Assembly (NCBI GenBank): GCA_021823365.1
Contig: JAKAOD010000149.1
Span: 1 to 7,312 of the forward strand
DNA from: Actinomycetes bacterium
GTDB lineage: Bacteria > Actinomycetota > Acidimicrobiia > Acidimicrobiales > Bog-793
Length of the DNA: 7,312 nt
Reading direction: 5' to 3'
Below, piece after piece: positions 1 to 5,911 of this stretch; the stretch's first letter is position 1, and the number at the start of each line of letters is the position of its first letter. The notes under the pieces are model-generated. The model was not told the origin of the DNA and ran no database searches. It saw only the letters and a program-made list of their open reading frames with translations. The position numbers were made by a program, and so were the translations under genes.

Positions 1-489
1 GACGCACGCTTACGCGCGGACGCGCGCGTGGTGGTGCTCGAGCGAACGCACGTCCGGGCTCTCGACCCCGCGTTCCTGACCGCGTCGCTGGGGCACGAAC
101 GTGTGCCGGTGGACGTCGTGACCGCGGACCTCTCGTTCATCTCGCTGCGGGCGGCGGTCCCCGTGCTCGCGGGACCGATCGTGCGCGCCGGCGGGCACCT
201 CGTCCTGCTCGTGAAGCCGCAGTTCGAGGTGGGAAGGGTCGAGGCGTCACGGGGACGGGGGGTGGTGCGAGAGCCGGATCTGTGGCTGAGCGCGTTGCGC
301 GCGGTGGCATCGTCGCTCGTGAGCGCCGGAGCGGCCATCATGGACGCCATGCGGTCGCCCATCGCCGGCGCGTCGGGGAACATCGAGTTCTTCCTGCACG
401 CGGTGGCGCACTCGGGCGCGGGCAGCGAGGCGCTGTCCGAGGAGGCGGAGGAGAGGCTCCGCGTCGCGGTGTCCACCGCGACGGAGTAA
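1..489 (+). CDS. tlyA: TlyA-family rRNA 2'-O-methyltransferase, 3' part
   Basis: This is the C-terminal 162 residues of a TlyA-type S-adenosylmethionine-dependent methyltransferase. In mycobacteria the enzyme 2'-O-methylates cytidines in 16S and 23S rRNA, and its loss gives capreomycin resistance. The reading frame is open from base 1, so the N-terminal S4 RNA-binding domain and the glycine-rich SAM loop lie upstream of the window. Visible family motifs, numbered within the fragment, are VVVLERTHVRAL (10-21), ADLSFISL (42-49), LVKPQFEVG (70-78) and SGNIEFF (125-131). D43, K72 and E129 match in order and spacing the catalytic D, K and E I recall for M. tuberculosis TlyA (D154, K182, E238). The ERTN motif of the mycobacterial protein reads ERTH here. 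The gene ends in TAA, 11 nt before nadK. The old name 'hemolysin A' reflects early annotation and is not supported as a function here. Confidence 0.95.
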   Translation, partial: DARLRADARVVVLERTHVRALDPAFLTASLGHERVPVDVVTADLSFISLRAAVPVLAGPIVRAGGHLVLLVKPQFEVGRVEASRGRGVVREPDLWLSALRAVASSLVSAGAAIMDAMRSPIAGASGNIEFFLHAVAHSGAGSEALSEEAEERLRVAVSTATE

Positions 490-500
490 CCGCGCGGACC

Positions 501-1418
501 GTGGCCACCGTCGTCATCCTCGTGAACCCCGCGCGCGCCGACGCCGCGCGGCTCGCGTCCGAGGTGTCGGAGTGGCTCGAGCGCCGGAGCCACGGCGCAC
601 ATGTCCTGCGGCTCGCCCCGGCGGACCGGGCCGAGGGGAGGGTGCCTGCCGGGGACCTCTCCGGGGCGGACCTCTCGGGCGCCGACCTCGCGATCAGCCT
701 CGGGGGGGACGGGACCTTCCTGCGCCTCGTGCCGCTCGCCTACCGCGCCCGCGTGCCGGTTCTCGGCGTCAACTTCGGGCGGCTCGGCTACCTGCTCGAG
801 GTCGAGCCGTCGGCGTTGTTCGAGACGCTCGAGCAGGCGTTGGAGGGGCGCGCGCCGATCGAGGACCGCCTCGTGCTCGCCGTGACCGTGCGCGGCGGGC
901 TCACGGCGGCCGCCGGCGACGACCGTTCCCTCGAGGGCGACGGCGCGGTCTGCGCCCCGGGGGAGAGGTGGTGGATCGCCCTCAACGAGATGGTCGTGGA
1001 GAAGACGGTCCCCGGGCACGTGGTCGCGCTCGCGACGGAGGTCGACGGTGAGGAGTTCCTCTCCTACAAGGCCGACGGCCTCGTGGTGGCGTCGCCGACC
1101 GGGTCGACCGCGTACAACCTCTCCGCCGGCGGACCCGTGCTGGCACCCAACCTCCCGGCGATGGTCGTGACGCCGGTCGCTCCACACCTCGCGATCGACC
1201 GGAGCCTCGTGCTGCGTGCCGACCAGGAGGCGTCGGTCCGGGTGCTGCCGCCGCGCCCTGCGGTCCTCGTCGTCGACGGGCGCGAGGCCGGCCGCCTGGC
1301 ACCGGGCGCCGAGGTCGCCTGCAGGGTCGCGCCCGAGTGGCTGCGGGTCGTGAGCGCGGGGAGCCGCGGGTTCGCGGGCCCGCTGCGGCGCGCGCTCACG
1401 CGAGGCGTGTGGCAATGA
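501..1418 (+). CDS. nadK: NAD kinase (ATP/polyphosphate type)
   Basis: The product is a 305-residue cytoplasmic NAD kinase, which phosphorylates NAD+ to NADP+. Family signatures are present in order: the N-terminal strand VVILVNP (4-10), LGGDGTFLR (67-75) carrying the phosphate-binding GGDG loop, VNFGRLGYL (90-98), the NE pair N162-E163, KADGLVVASPTGSTAYNLSAGGP (190-212 region) and VDGRE (258-262). Length is normal for the family. I chose GTG at 501 because the preceding in-frame codons overlap tlyA in another frame and the protein then begins exactly at the family's first beta strand. The nearest Shine-Dalgarno-like GGAG (483-486) is 14 nt away, which is long, so translation may depend on coupling to tlyA. 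Two variable loops are somewhat expanded: 48-64, with a short DLSGA repeat, and about 131-156. Placement between tlyA and recN matches the actinobacterial order (ppnK in mycobacteria). Confidence 0.96.
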   Translation: MATVVILVNPARADAARLASEVSEWLERRSHGAHVLRLAPADRAEGRVPAGDLSGADLSGADLAISLGGDGTFLRLVPLAYRARVPVLGVNFGRLGYLLEVEPSALFETLEQALEGRAPIEDRLVLAVTVRGGLTAAAGDDRSLEGDGAVCAPGERWWIALNEMVVEKTVPGHVVALATEVDGEEFLSYKADGLVVASPTGSTAYNLSAGGPVLAPNLPAMVVTPVAPHLAIDRSLVLRADQEASVRVLPPRPAVLVVDGREAGRLAPGAEVACRVAPEWLRVVSAGSRGFAGPLRRALTRGVWQ

Positions 1419-1445
1419 CGTCACGGACCCCAGGGCGTGCCGCGG

Positions 1446-1478
1446 GCGGTGAGGACGCGCTGAGGGCGCGGTGAGGGC
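1446..1478 (+). repeat. 11-nt tandem repeat, three copies, in the recN leader
   Basis: Three consecutive 11-nt units lie at 1446-1456 (gcggtgaggac), 1457-1467 (gcgctgagggc) and 1468-1478 (gcggtgagggc). Units 2 and 3 differ at one base, and units 1 and 3 at one base. They fill half of the 66-nt nadK-recN gap. Each unit contains a (G/C)TGAGG core resembling a ribosome binding site, and the copy in unit 3 (GGTGAGG, 1470-1476) sits 8 nt before the recN start. The repeat is seen directly. Any regulatory effect is inference. Confidence 0.8.
1470..1476 (+). promoter_or_regulatory. Ribosome binding site of recN
   Basis: GGTGAGG lies 8 nt upstream of GTG 1485. It supports this non-ATG codon as the recN start, and the protein then begins at the expected first strand of the RecN ATPase head (LRELHVRDLGVVED). 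Confidence 0.65.
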
Positions 1479-1484
1479 GGCGCA

Positions 1485-3110
1485 GTGCTGAGGGAGCTCC
1501 ACGTACGCGACCTCGGCGTCGTCGAGGACCTCACGGTCGTCTTCGAGCCGGGCATGACGGCGCTCACGGGGGAGACGGGCGCGGGCAAGACCCTCCTCGT
1601 CCACGCGCTGGCGCTCGTCCTCGGCGGGCGCGCCGCGCCCGGGCTCGTGCGGGCGGGGGCCGACGAGGCGCTCGTGGAGGCTCGCTTCGAAGGAATTGCC
1701 GACGTGGCCGAGCGGGTCCTCGCGCGCGCGCTCCCGGAGTCCGGGCGCTCACGCGCCTGGGTCGACGGTCGCATGGCGCCGGTCGGCGCGTTGAGCGAGC
1801 TCGGCGCGGGGCTCGTCGACATCCACGGGCAGCACGATCAGCAGTCGCTGCTCGGGGTCGCGGGGCAGCGCGCGGCACTGGACACCTTCGCCGGGTGCGA
1901 CCTCGTGCCGCTGGCAGGGGCGCGCGCCGCGCTCGCGGGCGTCCGTGCCAGGCTCGCCGCGCTGGGAGGGGACGACCTTGAGCGGGCGCGCCGGGCCGAC
2001 CTCCTCCGCTACCAGGTCGCCGAGATCGACGCCGCTCGCATCGAGGACGACAGCGAGGACCGGGCGCTCGCCGAGGAAGAGGAGCGGCTCGCCGGTATGG
2101 CGGCCATCCGGGAGGCCGCGGCCAGGGCGTTCGCCGCGTTGCGGGGCGCGGACGAAGAGAGCGGGAGCGGGCTCGACGAGGGGGCTTCCGGCCTCGTGGG
2201 CCGTGCGCTCTCCGGGCTTTCGGCGCACCCCGCCCTCGAGGCGTGGGCCGGGCGGCTGCGGATCGCTGCCGCGGAGCTCGACGAGGTGGCGGGGGACCTG
2301 CGCACGATCGCCGAGACCTGGGAGGAGGACCCGGCCCGGCTCGCGGCGGTCCAGGAGCGCCGCCGCCAGCTCCAGGACCTCCGGCGCAAGTACGGCCCGA
2401 CGCTCGCAGACGTCGTCGCCTTCGGAGCGTCCGCGCGCGCGTCGCTCTCGGAGTTGGAGGGCCAGGATGCGGAGGCCGCCGCGCTGGCGGGGCGCGCGGG
2501 TCTGCTGGAGGGGGCCGTGCGCGATGCCGAGCGCCGGCTTCGAGCCGTGCGCGCTGCGGCAGGACCCGCGCTCGGCGCAGCGGTGACCGCGCGGCTCCGG
2601 CTCTTGGCGATGCCCGACGCCGAGCTGCACGTGACGGTGGGCGAGGACGGCGCGGGTGACGCCGTCCGGTTCCTCCTCGCCCCGAACCGGGGAGAGCCCG
2701 CCCAGCCCCTTGGCCGCATCGCCTCGGGCGGCGAGCTCGCGCGCACGATGCTCGCGCTCCGCCTGGTGGTCGAGGGCGGCGCGACGACGATGCTCTTCGA
2801 CGAGGTCGACGCGGGCGTGGGCGGCGCGGCGGCCCTCGCGCTCGCACGGGCGCTCCGGGAGGTCGCGGCTCGACGCCAGGTGCTGGTGGTCACCCACCTC
2901 CCACAGGTGGCCGCGTTCGCCGACCACCAGGTCGCGGTGCGAAAGCGCGTCGACGGAGGCGGGCGCACGGTCACGACGGCAGAGGTGCTCGGGCCCGACG
3001 CGAGGGTCGTGGCGCTGTCGCGGATGCTCTCGGGGCACCCCGACAGCGCGACGGCCCGTGCCCACGCAGCCGAGCTGCTGGAGGTGGGGACGCGGAGCGG
3101 CGGCGCGTAG
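1485..3110 (+). CDS. recN: DNA repair protein RecN (SMC-like ATPase)
   Basis: The product is a 541-residue RecN, a cytoplasmic SMC/Rad50-like ATPase that acts in double-strand break repair and DNA end joining. The N-terminal half of the ABC head has Walker A GETGAGKT (29-36) and the RecN-specific DIHGQHDQQ (112-120). The middle, about 140-360, is rich in Ala, Glu, Arg and Leu and would form the coiled-coil arms, with the hallmark LQDLRRKYG at 296-304. The C-terminal half head has the signature SGGELAR (414-420), Walker B LFDEVDAGVGG (437-447, D439/E440) and the H-loop VVTHLPQVA (468-476). All ATPase motifs are intact. Length is at the short end for the family. The start is GTG 1485, supported by GGTGAGG 8 nt upstream. 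I found no mycobacterial-type LexA box (TCGAAC-N4-GTTCGA) in the leader, so SOS control is not supported here. The downstream neighbour is unrelated (transporter). Confidence 0.97.
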   Translation: MLRELHVRDLGVVEDLTVVFEPGMTALTGETGAGKTLLVHALALVLGGRAAPGLVRAGADEALVEARFEGIADVAERVLARALPESGRSRAWVDGRMAPVGALSELGAGLVDIHGQHDQQSLLGVAGQRAALDTFAGCDLVPLAGARAALAGVRARLAALGGDDLERARRADLLRYQVAEIDAARIEDDSEDRALAEEEERLAGMAAIREAAARAFAALRGADEESGSGLDEGASGLVGRALSGLSAHPALEAWAGRLRIAAAELDEVAGDLRTIAETWEEDPARLAAVQERRRQLQDLRRKYGPTLADVVAFGASARASLSELEGQDAEAAALAGRAGLLEGAVRDAERRLRAVRAAAGPALGAAVTARLRLLAMPDAELHVTVGEDGAGDAVRFLLAPNRGEPAQPLGRIASGGELARTMLALRLVVEGGATTMLFDEVDAGVGGAAALALARALREVAARRQVLVVTHLPQVAAFADHQVAVRKRVDGGGRTVTTAEVLGPDARVVALSRMLSGHPDSATARAHAAELLEVGTRSGGA

Positions 3111-3188
3111 CGCGGGGGCGGGGCAGCACACGGTGGCCGCGAACGAGTGAGATCCGGCAGCGGGGGCGGGGCGGGCGCGAACAGACCC

Positions 3189-3217
3189 TTGCGACAGTGG
3201 GACCCGCCACCTAGGAT
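3189..3217 (+). promoter_or_regulatory. Candidate sigma70-type promoter for the ABC transporter operon
   Basis: TTGCGA (3189-3194) and TAGGAT (3212-3217) are separated by exactly 17 nt. The first matches TTGACA at 4 of 6 positions. The second matches TATAAT at 4 of 6 and has the TAnnnT form common in actinobacterial promoters. Transcription would begin near the A residues at 3223-3224, giving a leader of about 160 nt before the binding-protein ATG. The position, just after recN and before a functionally unrelated operon, is where a promoter is needed. It is unverified. Confidence 0.55.
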
Positions 3218-3263
3218 GCGGCAACTCGACGGGCGGGGACGCCTCATGGCCTCCGTCTCGTGG

Positions 3264-3301
3264 GGTGGCACGCGGCATCGGTACGGACAGGATCGTGCAC
3301 C
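3264..3301 (+). other. Possible stem-loop in the transporter leader (proximal)
   Basis: GGT plus GCACG (3264-3266, 3268-3272) can pair with CGTGCACC (3294-3301). This gives 8 base pairs with one bulged G (3267) and a 21-nt loop. The loop is large and the region GC-rich, so chance formation is quite possible. Confidence 0.25.
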
Positions 3302-3316
3302 AGCGCGTGACGGCCC

Positions 3317-3368
3317 GGACTGCGGAACCGATACTTCGTGGTAGTCAGACGATGAAGCGTGGCGGTCC
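3317..3368 (+). other. Possible nested stem-loop just upstream of the binding-protein RBS
   Basis: GGACTGC (3317-3323) pairs with GCGGTCC (3362-3368), 7 bp with one U-G. Inside it CTTCGT (3334-3339) pairs with ATGAAG (3352-3357), 6 bp with one G-U, around a 12-nt loop. The outer stem ends 4 nt before the G-rich ribosome binding site. I recognise no known riboswitch class. It could be a 5' mRNA stabiliser or a translational control element, which is inference from pairing alone. Confidence 0.35.
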
Positions 3369-3372
3369 AAAA

Positions 3373-3380
3373 GGGGGGAG
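3373..3380 (+). promoter_or_regulatory. Ribosome binding site of the substrate-binding protein
   Basis: GGGGGGAG, preceded by AAAA, ends 4 nt before ATG 3385, and the pairing register AGGGGGG leaves 6 nt. It decides the start: the in-frame ATG at 3352 has no such site and lies inside a predicted stem, and the GTG and ATG codons further upstream lie in leader-like sequence. Confidence 0.7.
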
Positions 3381-3384
3381 CAGT

Positions 3385-4761
3385 ATGGCTGTTCCGGATC
3401 GGTCCCATCGTGCCGGCGAGGCTTGTTGGTCGAGGACGCGGAGGTGGCGGGCGCTCAGCACCGTCGGCTCCGCCGTGCTCGCCGCCGCGCTGGCCGGAGG
3501 TGCGCTCGCCGGCGCGAGCGCACCAGCCCGGCACGCCCGGCAGGCCGGGCGCCATCGTGGAGCGACATCGGGGTCGGTGACCATGTTCTCGGTCTCGGCC
3601 GTCACCGGTGCCGACTCCTTCGAGGGGCCCTACGCCGCCTCGGGCATCTACCCGGCGCTCTACACGATCAACAAGGCGGGCGGGGTGCTCGGGCACACCC
3701 TCGCCATCAGGGAGATCGACACGAAGAGCGACCCCGCCGACGCGCTCATCGACGCCGAGGAGGCCGCCGGCACCACGTCGAACGTGATCGGGGTCCAGGG
3801 GCCCGACAGCGGTTCCGCGTCGACGCTCGTGCCGTTCTTCGAGAGCCGCCACATCCCGATGATCGCGACGGCGGGCGAGTCGATCTACGACAAGAACACG
3901 CGCAAGTACTTCTGGCGGATGCTGCCTCCCGACCCGGCCAACGGGGTGGCCATGGCGTACTGGGCGATCAAGCACGACCACGCCACGCGCGTGGCGTTCG
4001 TCTTCGGCGCGACACCGGACGCGCAGGGCGCGAAGCCCGGCGTGATCCTCGGCGTGAAGAACCTCCACGCGACGGCCGTCGCCGACGTGACCTTGACTCC
4101 GGACCAGCCCTCCTACCAGACCGAGGTCGCATCGGTGCTCGCCGCCAAGCCGCAGGTCATCCTGACCGGGAGCAACGGCCAGACCGCGGCGACCTTCTTC
4201 GGCGAGATGAAGGAGCTCGGCCACCTCCTGCCGATCATCCCCGACGAGTCCCGCGAGAACTCGACATACTGGGGCCCGGTCGGCAAGACGGTCGGGACGA
4301 GCACATTCGACAAGTACTTCACGTTCGTGGCGGCGGGCAACCCGCCGGTGAACGCGGCGACGCACGAGCTCTACCACGCCATCCACGCGATCGGCTCCAA
4401 GCTGCAGAAGCCGCTCACCCAGTGGGAGGGCAACCCGTTCACCGACAACAACTACGAGACGTACCTGATCCTCGCGCTCGCCGCGGACGCCTCCCACAGC
4501 CTGAAGCCGGCCGTCATCAACAACTGGATCGCGAAGATCACGAACCCCGGCCCAGGCAAGGTGACCGTCTACACCTACTCGTCGGCGCTCGCCGCGCTGA
4601 AGGCGGGCAAGAAGATCCGCTACGTGGGACCGCTCGGCCCGATCACGTGGAACAAGTACCACAACTTCTGGGGCACAGAGGCCGTGCAGAAGCTGAACAG
4701 CAAGCAGCTCCTCTACACGATCGGTCTCATCCCGACGAGCGCCATCTCGACGTCCGGGTAG
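3385..4761 (+). CDS. ABC transporter substrate-binding protein, branched-chain amino acid (HAAT) family
   Basis: The product is a 458-residue extracytoplasmic solute receptor of the type I periplasmic-binding fold (Leu/Ile/Val-binding-like). The N-terminus is a signal peptide: a basic region with RTRRWR (17-22), a hydrophobic core from about 24 to 43 and a possible AXA cleavage near 44-46 (ASA). There is no Cys after the core, so no lipobox; the only nearby Cys is C14, before it. The RR pair resembles a Tat motif only weakly. The mature part shows family features: GPYAASGIYPALYTINKAGG (81-100) with VLG following, a D112 and SDPADA segment (115-120), VIGVQGPDSGSAS (134-146), RHIPMIATAG (155-164) and VAFVFG (203-208). 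Residues 380-458 are a C-terminal lobe typical of longer members. It is followed by two permeases and an ATPase, which sets its role. Solute identity cannot be read: amino acids are likely, but urea, amides or aromatic acids are alternatives. Confidence 0.9.
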   Translation: MAVPDRSHRAGEACWSRTRRWRALSTVGSAVLAAALAGGALAGASAPARHARQAGRHRGATSGSVTMFSVSAVTGADSFEGPYAASGIYPALYTINKAGGVLGHTLAIREIDTKSDPADALIDAEEAAGTTSNVIGVQGPDSGSASTLVPFFESRHIPMIATAGESIYDKNTRKYFWRMLPPDPANGVAMAYWAIKHDHATRVAFVFGATPDAQGAKPGVILGVKNLHATAVADVTLTPDQPSYQTEVASVLAAKPQVILTGSNGQTAATFFGEMKELGHLLPIIPDESRENSTYWGPVGKTVGTSTFDKYFTFVAAGNPPVNAATHELYHAIHAIGSKLQKPLTQWEGNPFTDNNYETYLILALAADASHSLKPAVINNWIAKITNPGPGKVTVYTYSSALAALKAGKKIRYVGPLGPITWNKYHNFWGTEAVQKLNSKQLLYTIGLIPTSAISTSG

Positions 4762-4842
4762 TCCGGCTGGGAGCGTCGATCGAAGCACGAGAACCGTACT
4801 GTGAAAGGACGACGGACGGCTGCTCGGCCGCGGGTGGACCCC

Positions 4843-4860
4843 GGCGGCCGGGTGGCCGTC
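4843..4860 (+). other. GC-rich hairpin after the binding-protein gene (first)
   Basis: GGCGGCC (4843-4849) pairs with GGCCGTC (4854-4860) over 7 bp with one G-U, leaving a tight GGGT loop. With its neighbour it could block 3' exonuclease decay of the upstream message or attenuate transcription. It is not a standard intrinsic terminator because no T run follows. Confidence 0.45.
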
Positions 4861-4884
4861 CCCGTCCGCCCGTGACCGCCACCC

Positions 4885-4906
4885 TCGGCCGGCACGGGCC
4901 GGCTGG
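4885..4906 (+). other. GC-rich hairpin after the binding-protein gene (second)
   Basis: TCGGCCGGC (4885-4893) pairs with GCCGGCTGG (4898-4906) over 9 bp, including two G-U pairs, with a 4-nt ACGG loop. The core GCCGGC recurs at 4916-4921 in the second tandem-repeat copy, so the left arm has two alternative partners. Confidence 0.5.
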
Positions 4907-4928
4907 CGCTGGACGGCCGGCTGGCGCT
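4897..4928 (+). repeat. 18-nt-period tandem repeat upstream of livH
   Basis: The 14-mer ggccggctggcgct occurs at 4897-4910 and again at 4915-4928, separated by ggac, so the period is 18 nt (about 1.8 copies). It overlaps the right arm of the second hairpin. It looks like a local duplication. Confidence 0.75.
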
Positions 4929-4967
4929 ACATGGCGCAGCACGCGAATCAGGAGCGGCCACAAGGCG

Positions 4968-4973
4968 AAGGAG
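4968..4973 (+). promoter_or_regulatory. Ribosome binding site deciding the TTG start of livH
   Basis: AAGGAG ends 7 nt before TTG 4981. It is the best Shine-Dalgarno match in the window, and it supports a TTG initiator that would otherwise be doubtful. Confidence 0.8.
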
Positions 4974-4980
4974 CAGGACG

Positions 4981-5871
4981 TTGTCGAGCGTCGTCGTTGA
5001 GTCGATCGGGTTCGGGATCGTCGACGCCTCGATCATCTCGATCGGGGCGATGGGGTTCTCGCTCCAGTTCGGCCTCACGAACGTCTTCAACATCGCCTAC
5101 GGGACGGTGCTCACCCTTGGGGCGTTCGCCGCGTACCTCGCCGAGCAGTGGGGCGTCGTCGGCTGGTACGACGTCCTCATCGGCGCCGGCGTCGGGGTGA
5201 TCGCGACGTGGCTCATCGGAAAGGGGATCCTGGCCACCTTCGCGCGGCGGAACCTCGGGCTCTTCGAGCTCATCACCGTGAGCCTCGCCGTCGAGCTTGT
5301 CGTCCAGTACAGCGTCGACGCGGCGGACGGCGAGCAGCTGTTCAGCTACTCGTTCGACCAGGGGCGCTCCCTGCGGTTCCTCGGCATGGTCTTCACGGTG
5401 ACCGAGGTCGAGATCATCGGCGTGGCGGTCGGCGCCTTCGTCCTGCTGGAGTGCCTGCTGCGGCTGACGAAGACCGGAAAGGCGCTGCGCGCGGTCGCAG
5501 AGGAGCCGCGCCTCGCCAGGGCGTGTGGGATCCCGACGTCCAGGATCGTGAACGTCGCATGGGTGCTGAGCGGGGCGCTCGCCGGGGTGGCGGGAGTCGT
5601 CTACATCATCAACAGCCTGACCGTGAGCGCCTTCACGGGGACCGACTTCCTCCCGCTCCTCCTGGCGGCGGCGATCCTCGGCAGGGCTGGCTCGGTGAGC
5701 GGTGCGGTCGTGGCGTCGCTCGCGATCGGCATCGCCACCCAGGTCGTCGCGGCGGTGGGCGGCACGGGGTACTCCACGATCGCGGGGTTCGGGATCCTCG
5801 TGCTCGTGCTCCTCGCCCGCCCCGGCGGCGTGACGAGTGGCCTCGCGCTGAAGACCGAGGCGACCCTGTGA
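4981..5871 (+). CDS. livH: Branched-chain amino acid type ABC transporter permease, LivH family
   Basis: The product is a 296-residue integral membrane permease, one half of the membrane channel of a HAAT importer. Several hydrophobic segments, I estimate 7-8, span roughly 9-31, 40-57, 62-80, 95-111, 142-160, 188-211, 223-257 and 264-280. Family motifs include FGLTNVFNIAYGTVLTLGAF (30-49), equivalent to the conserved N-terminal LivH segment with its Asn-x-Ala-x-Gly core. The cytoplasmic coupling region TKTGKALRAVAEEPRLARAC (164-182) and GIP (183-185) contacts the ATPase, and it is followed by LSGALAGVAGV (197-207) and GRAGSVSGA (234-242). Length is normal. The start is TTG, chosen because AAGGAG lies 7 nt upstream and the protein begins right at the first helix. 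A 40-nt gap separates it from the second permease. The symbol reflects family membership. The transported solute is not proven. Confidence 0.92.
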   Translation: MSSVVVESIGFGIVDASIISIGAMGFSLQFGLTNVFNIAYGTVLTLGAFAAYLAEQWGVVGWYDVLIGAGVGVIATWLIGKGILATFARRNLGLFELITVSLAVELVVQYSVDAADGEQLFSYSFDQGRSLRFLGMVFTVTEVEIIGVAVGAFVLLECLLRLTKTGKALRAVAEEPRLARACGIPTSRIVNVAWVLSGALAGVAGVVYIINSLTVSAFTGTDFLPLLLAAAILGRAGSVSGAVVASLAIGIATQVVAAVGGTGYSTIAGFGILVLVLLARPGGVTSGLALKTEATL

Positions 5872-5911
5872 CGAGGCTCCGCGGCCGAGCCCGCGTGGCG
5901 ACGGGGCGGCG

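Larger units (their letters stand above)
3111..3384. other. Intergenic region between recN and the transporter operon
   Basis: This 274-nt gap separates the housekeeping block from the ABC importer. It contains a 12-nt direct repeat (gcgggggcgggg at 3112-3123 and 3160-3171), a promoter candidate at 3189-3217, two possible leader stem-loops (3264-3301 and 3317-3368) and the ribosome binding site at 3373-3380. The last ~60 nt are noticeably less GC-rich than the surroundings. I see no convincing gene and no hairpin followed by a T run, so no intrinsic recN terminator can be called. Confidence 0.7.
4762..4980. other. Intergenic region between binding protein and first permease
   Basis: This 219-nt gap is long for the inside of an operon. 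It contains two GC-rich hairpins (4843-4860 and 4885-4906), an 18-nt-period tandem repeat (4897-4928) and the strong ribosome binding site of the permease. No T run follows either hairpin. A 24-codon reading frame at 4801-4875 has no ribosome binding site and is not called. Confidence 0.7.

Noticed and set aside
1419..1484. LexA/SOS box upstream of recN
   Set aside because: I looked for a mycobacterial-type TCGAAC-N4-GTTCGA palindrome in the leader and found nothing close.
3111..3190. Intrinsic terminator after recN
   Set aside because: I found only G-rich direct repeats, with no solid hairpin plus T run. Rho-dependent termination remains possible but cannot be seen.
1749..3278. Long minus-strand open frame (509 aa) opposite recN
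   Set aside because: It lies antisense to a gene with complete RecN motifs. Its translation is low-complexity Arg/Ala/Pro/Gly with no family motif, as expected in GC-rich DNA.
3265..3384. Longer N-terminus for the binding protein (GTG 3265 or ATG 3352)
   Set aside because: Neither has a good ribosome binding site. They would place 11-40 extra non-hydrophobic residues before the signal peptide, and ATG 3385 has a strong site.
3244..4788. Long minus-strand open frame (514 aa) opposite the binding-protein gene
   Set aside because: It mirrors the codon positions of the real gene and is rich in Arg, Val and Gly with no recognisable motif. It is a shadow frame.
4801..4875. 24-codon GTG reading frame in the gap before livH
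   Set aside because: It has no Shine-Dalgarno sequence, it is Arg/Pro/Val-rich, and it runs through the first hairpin. It is better explained as non-coding.
3423..5000. 525-aa plus-strand frame overlapping the binding-protein gene
   Set aside because: It is highly Arg/Asp-rich, without signal peptide or domain, and runs out of frame through a well-supported gene.
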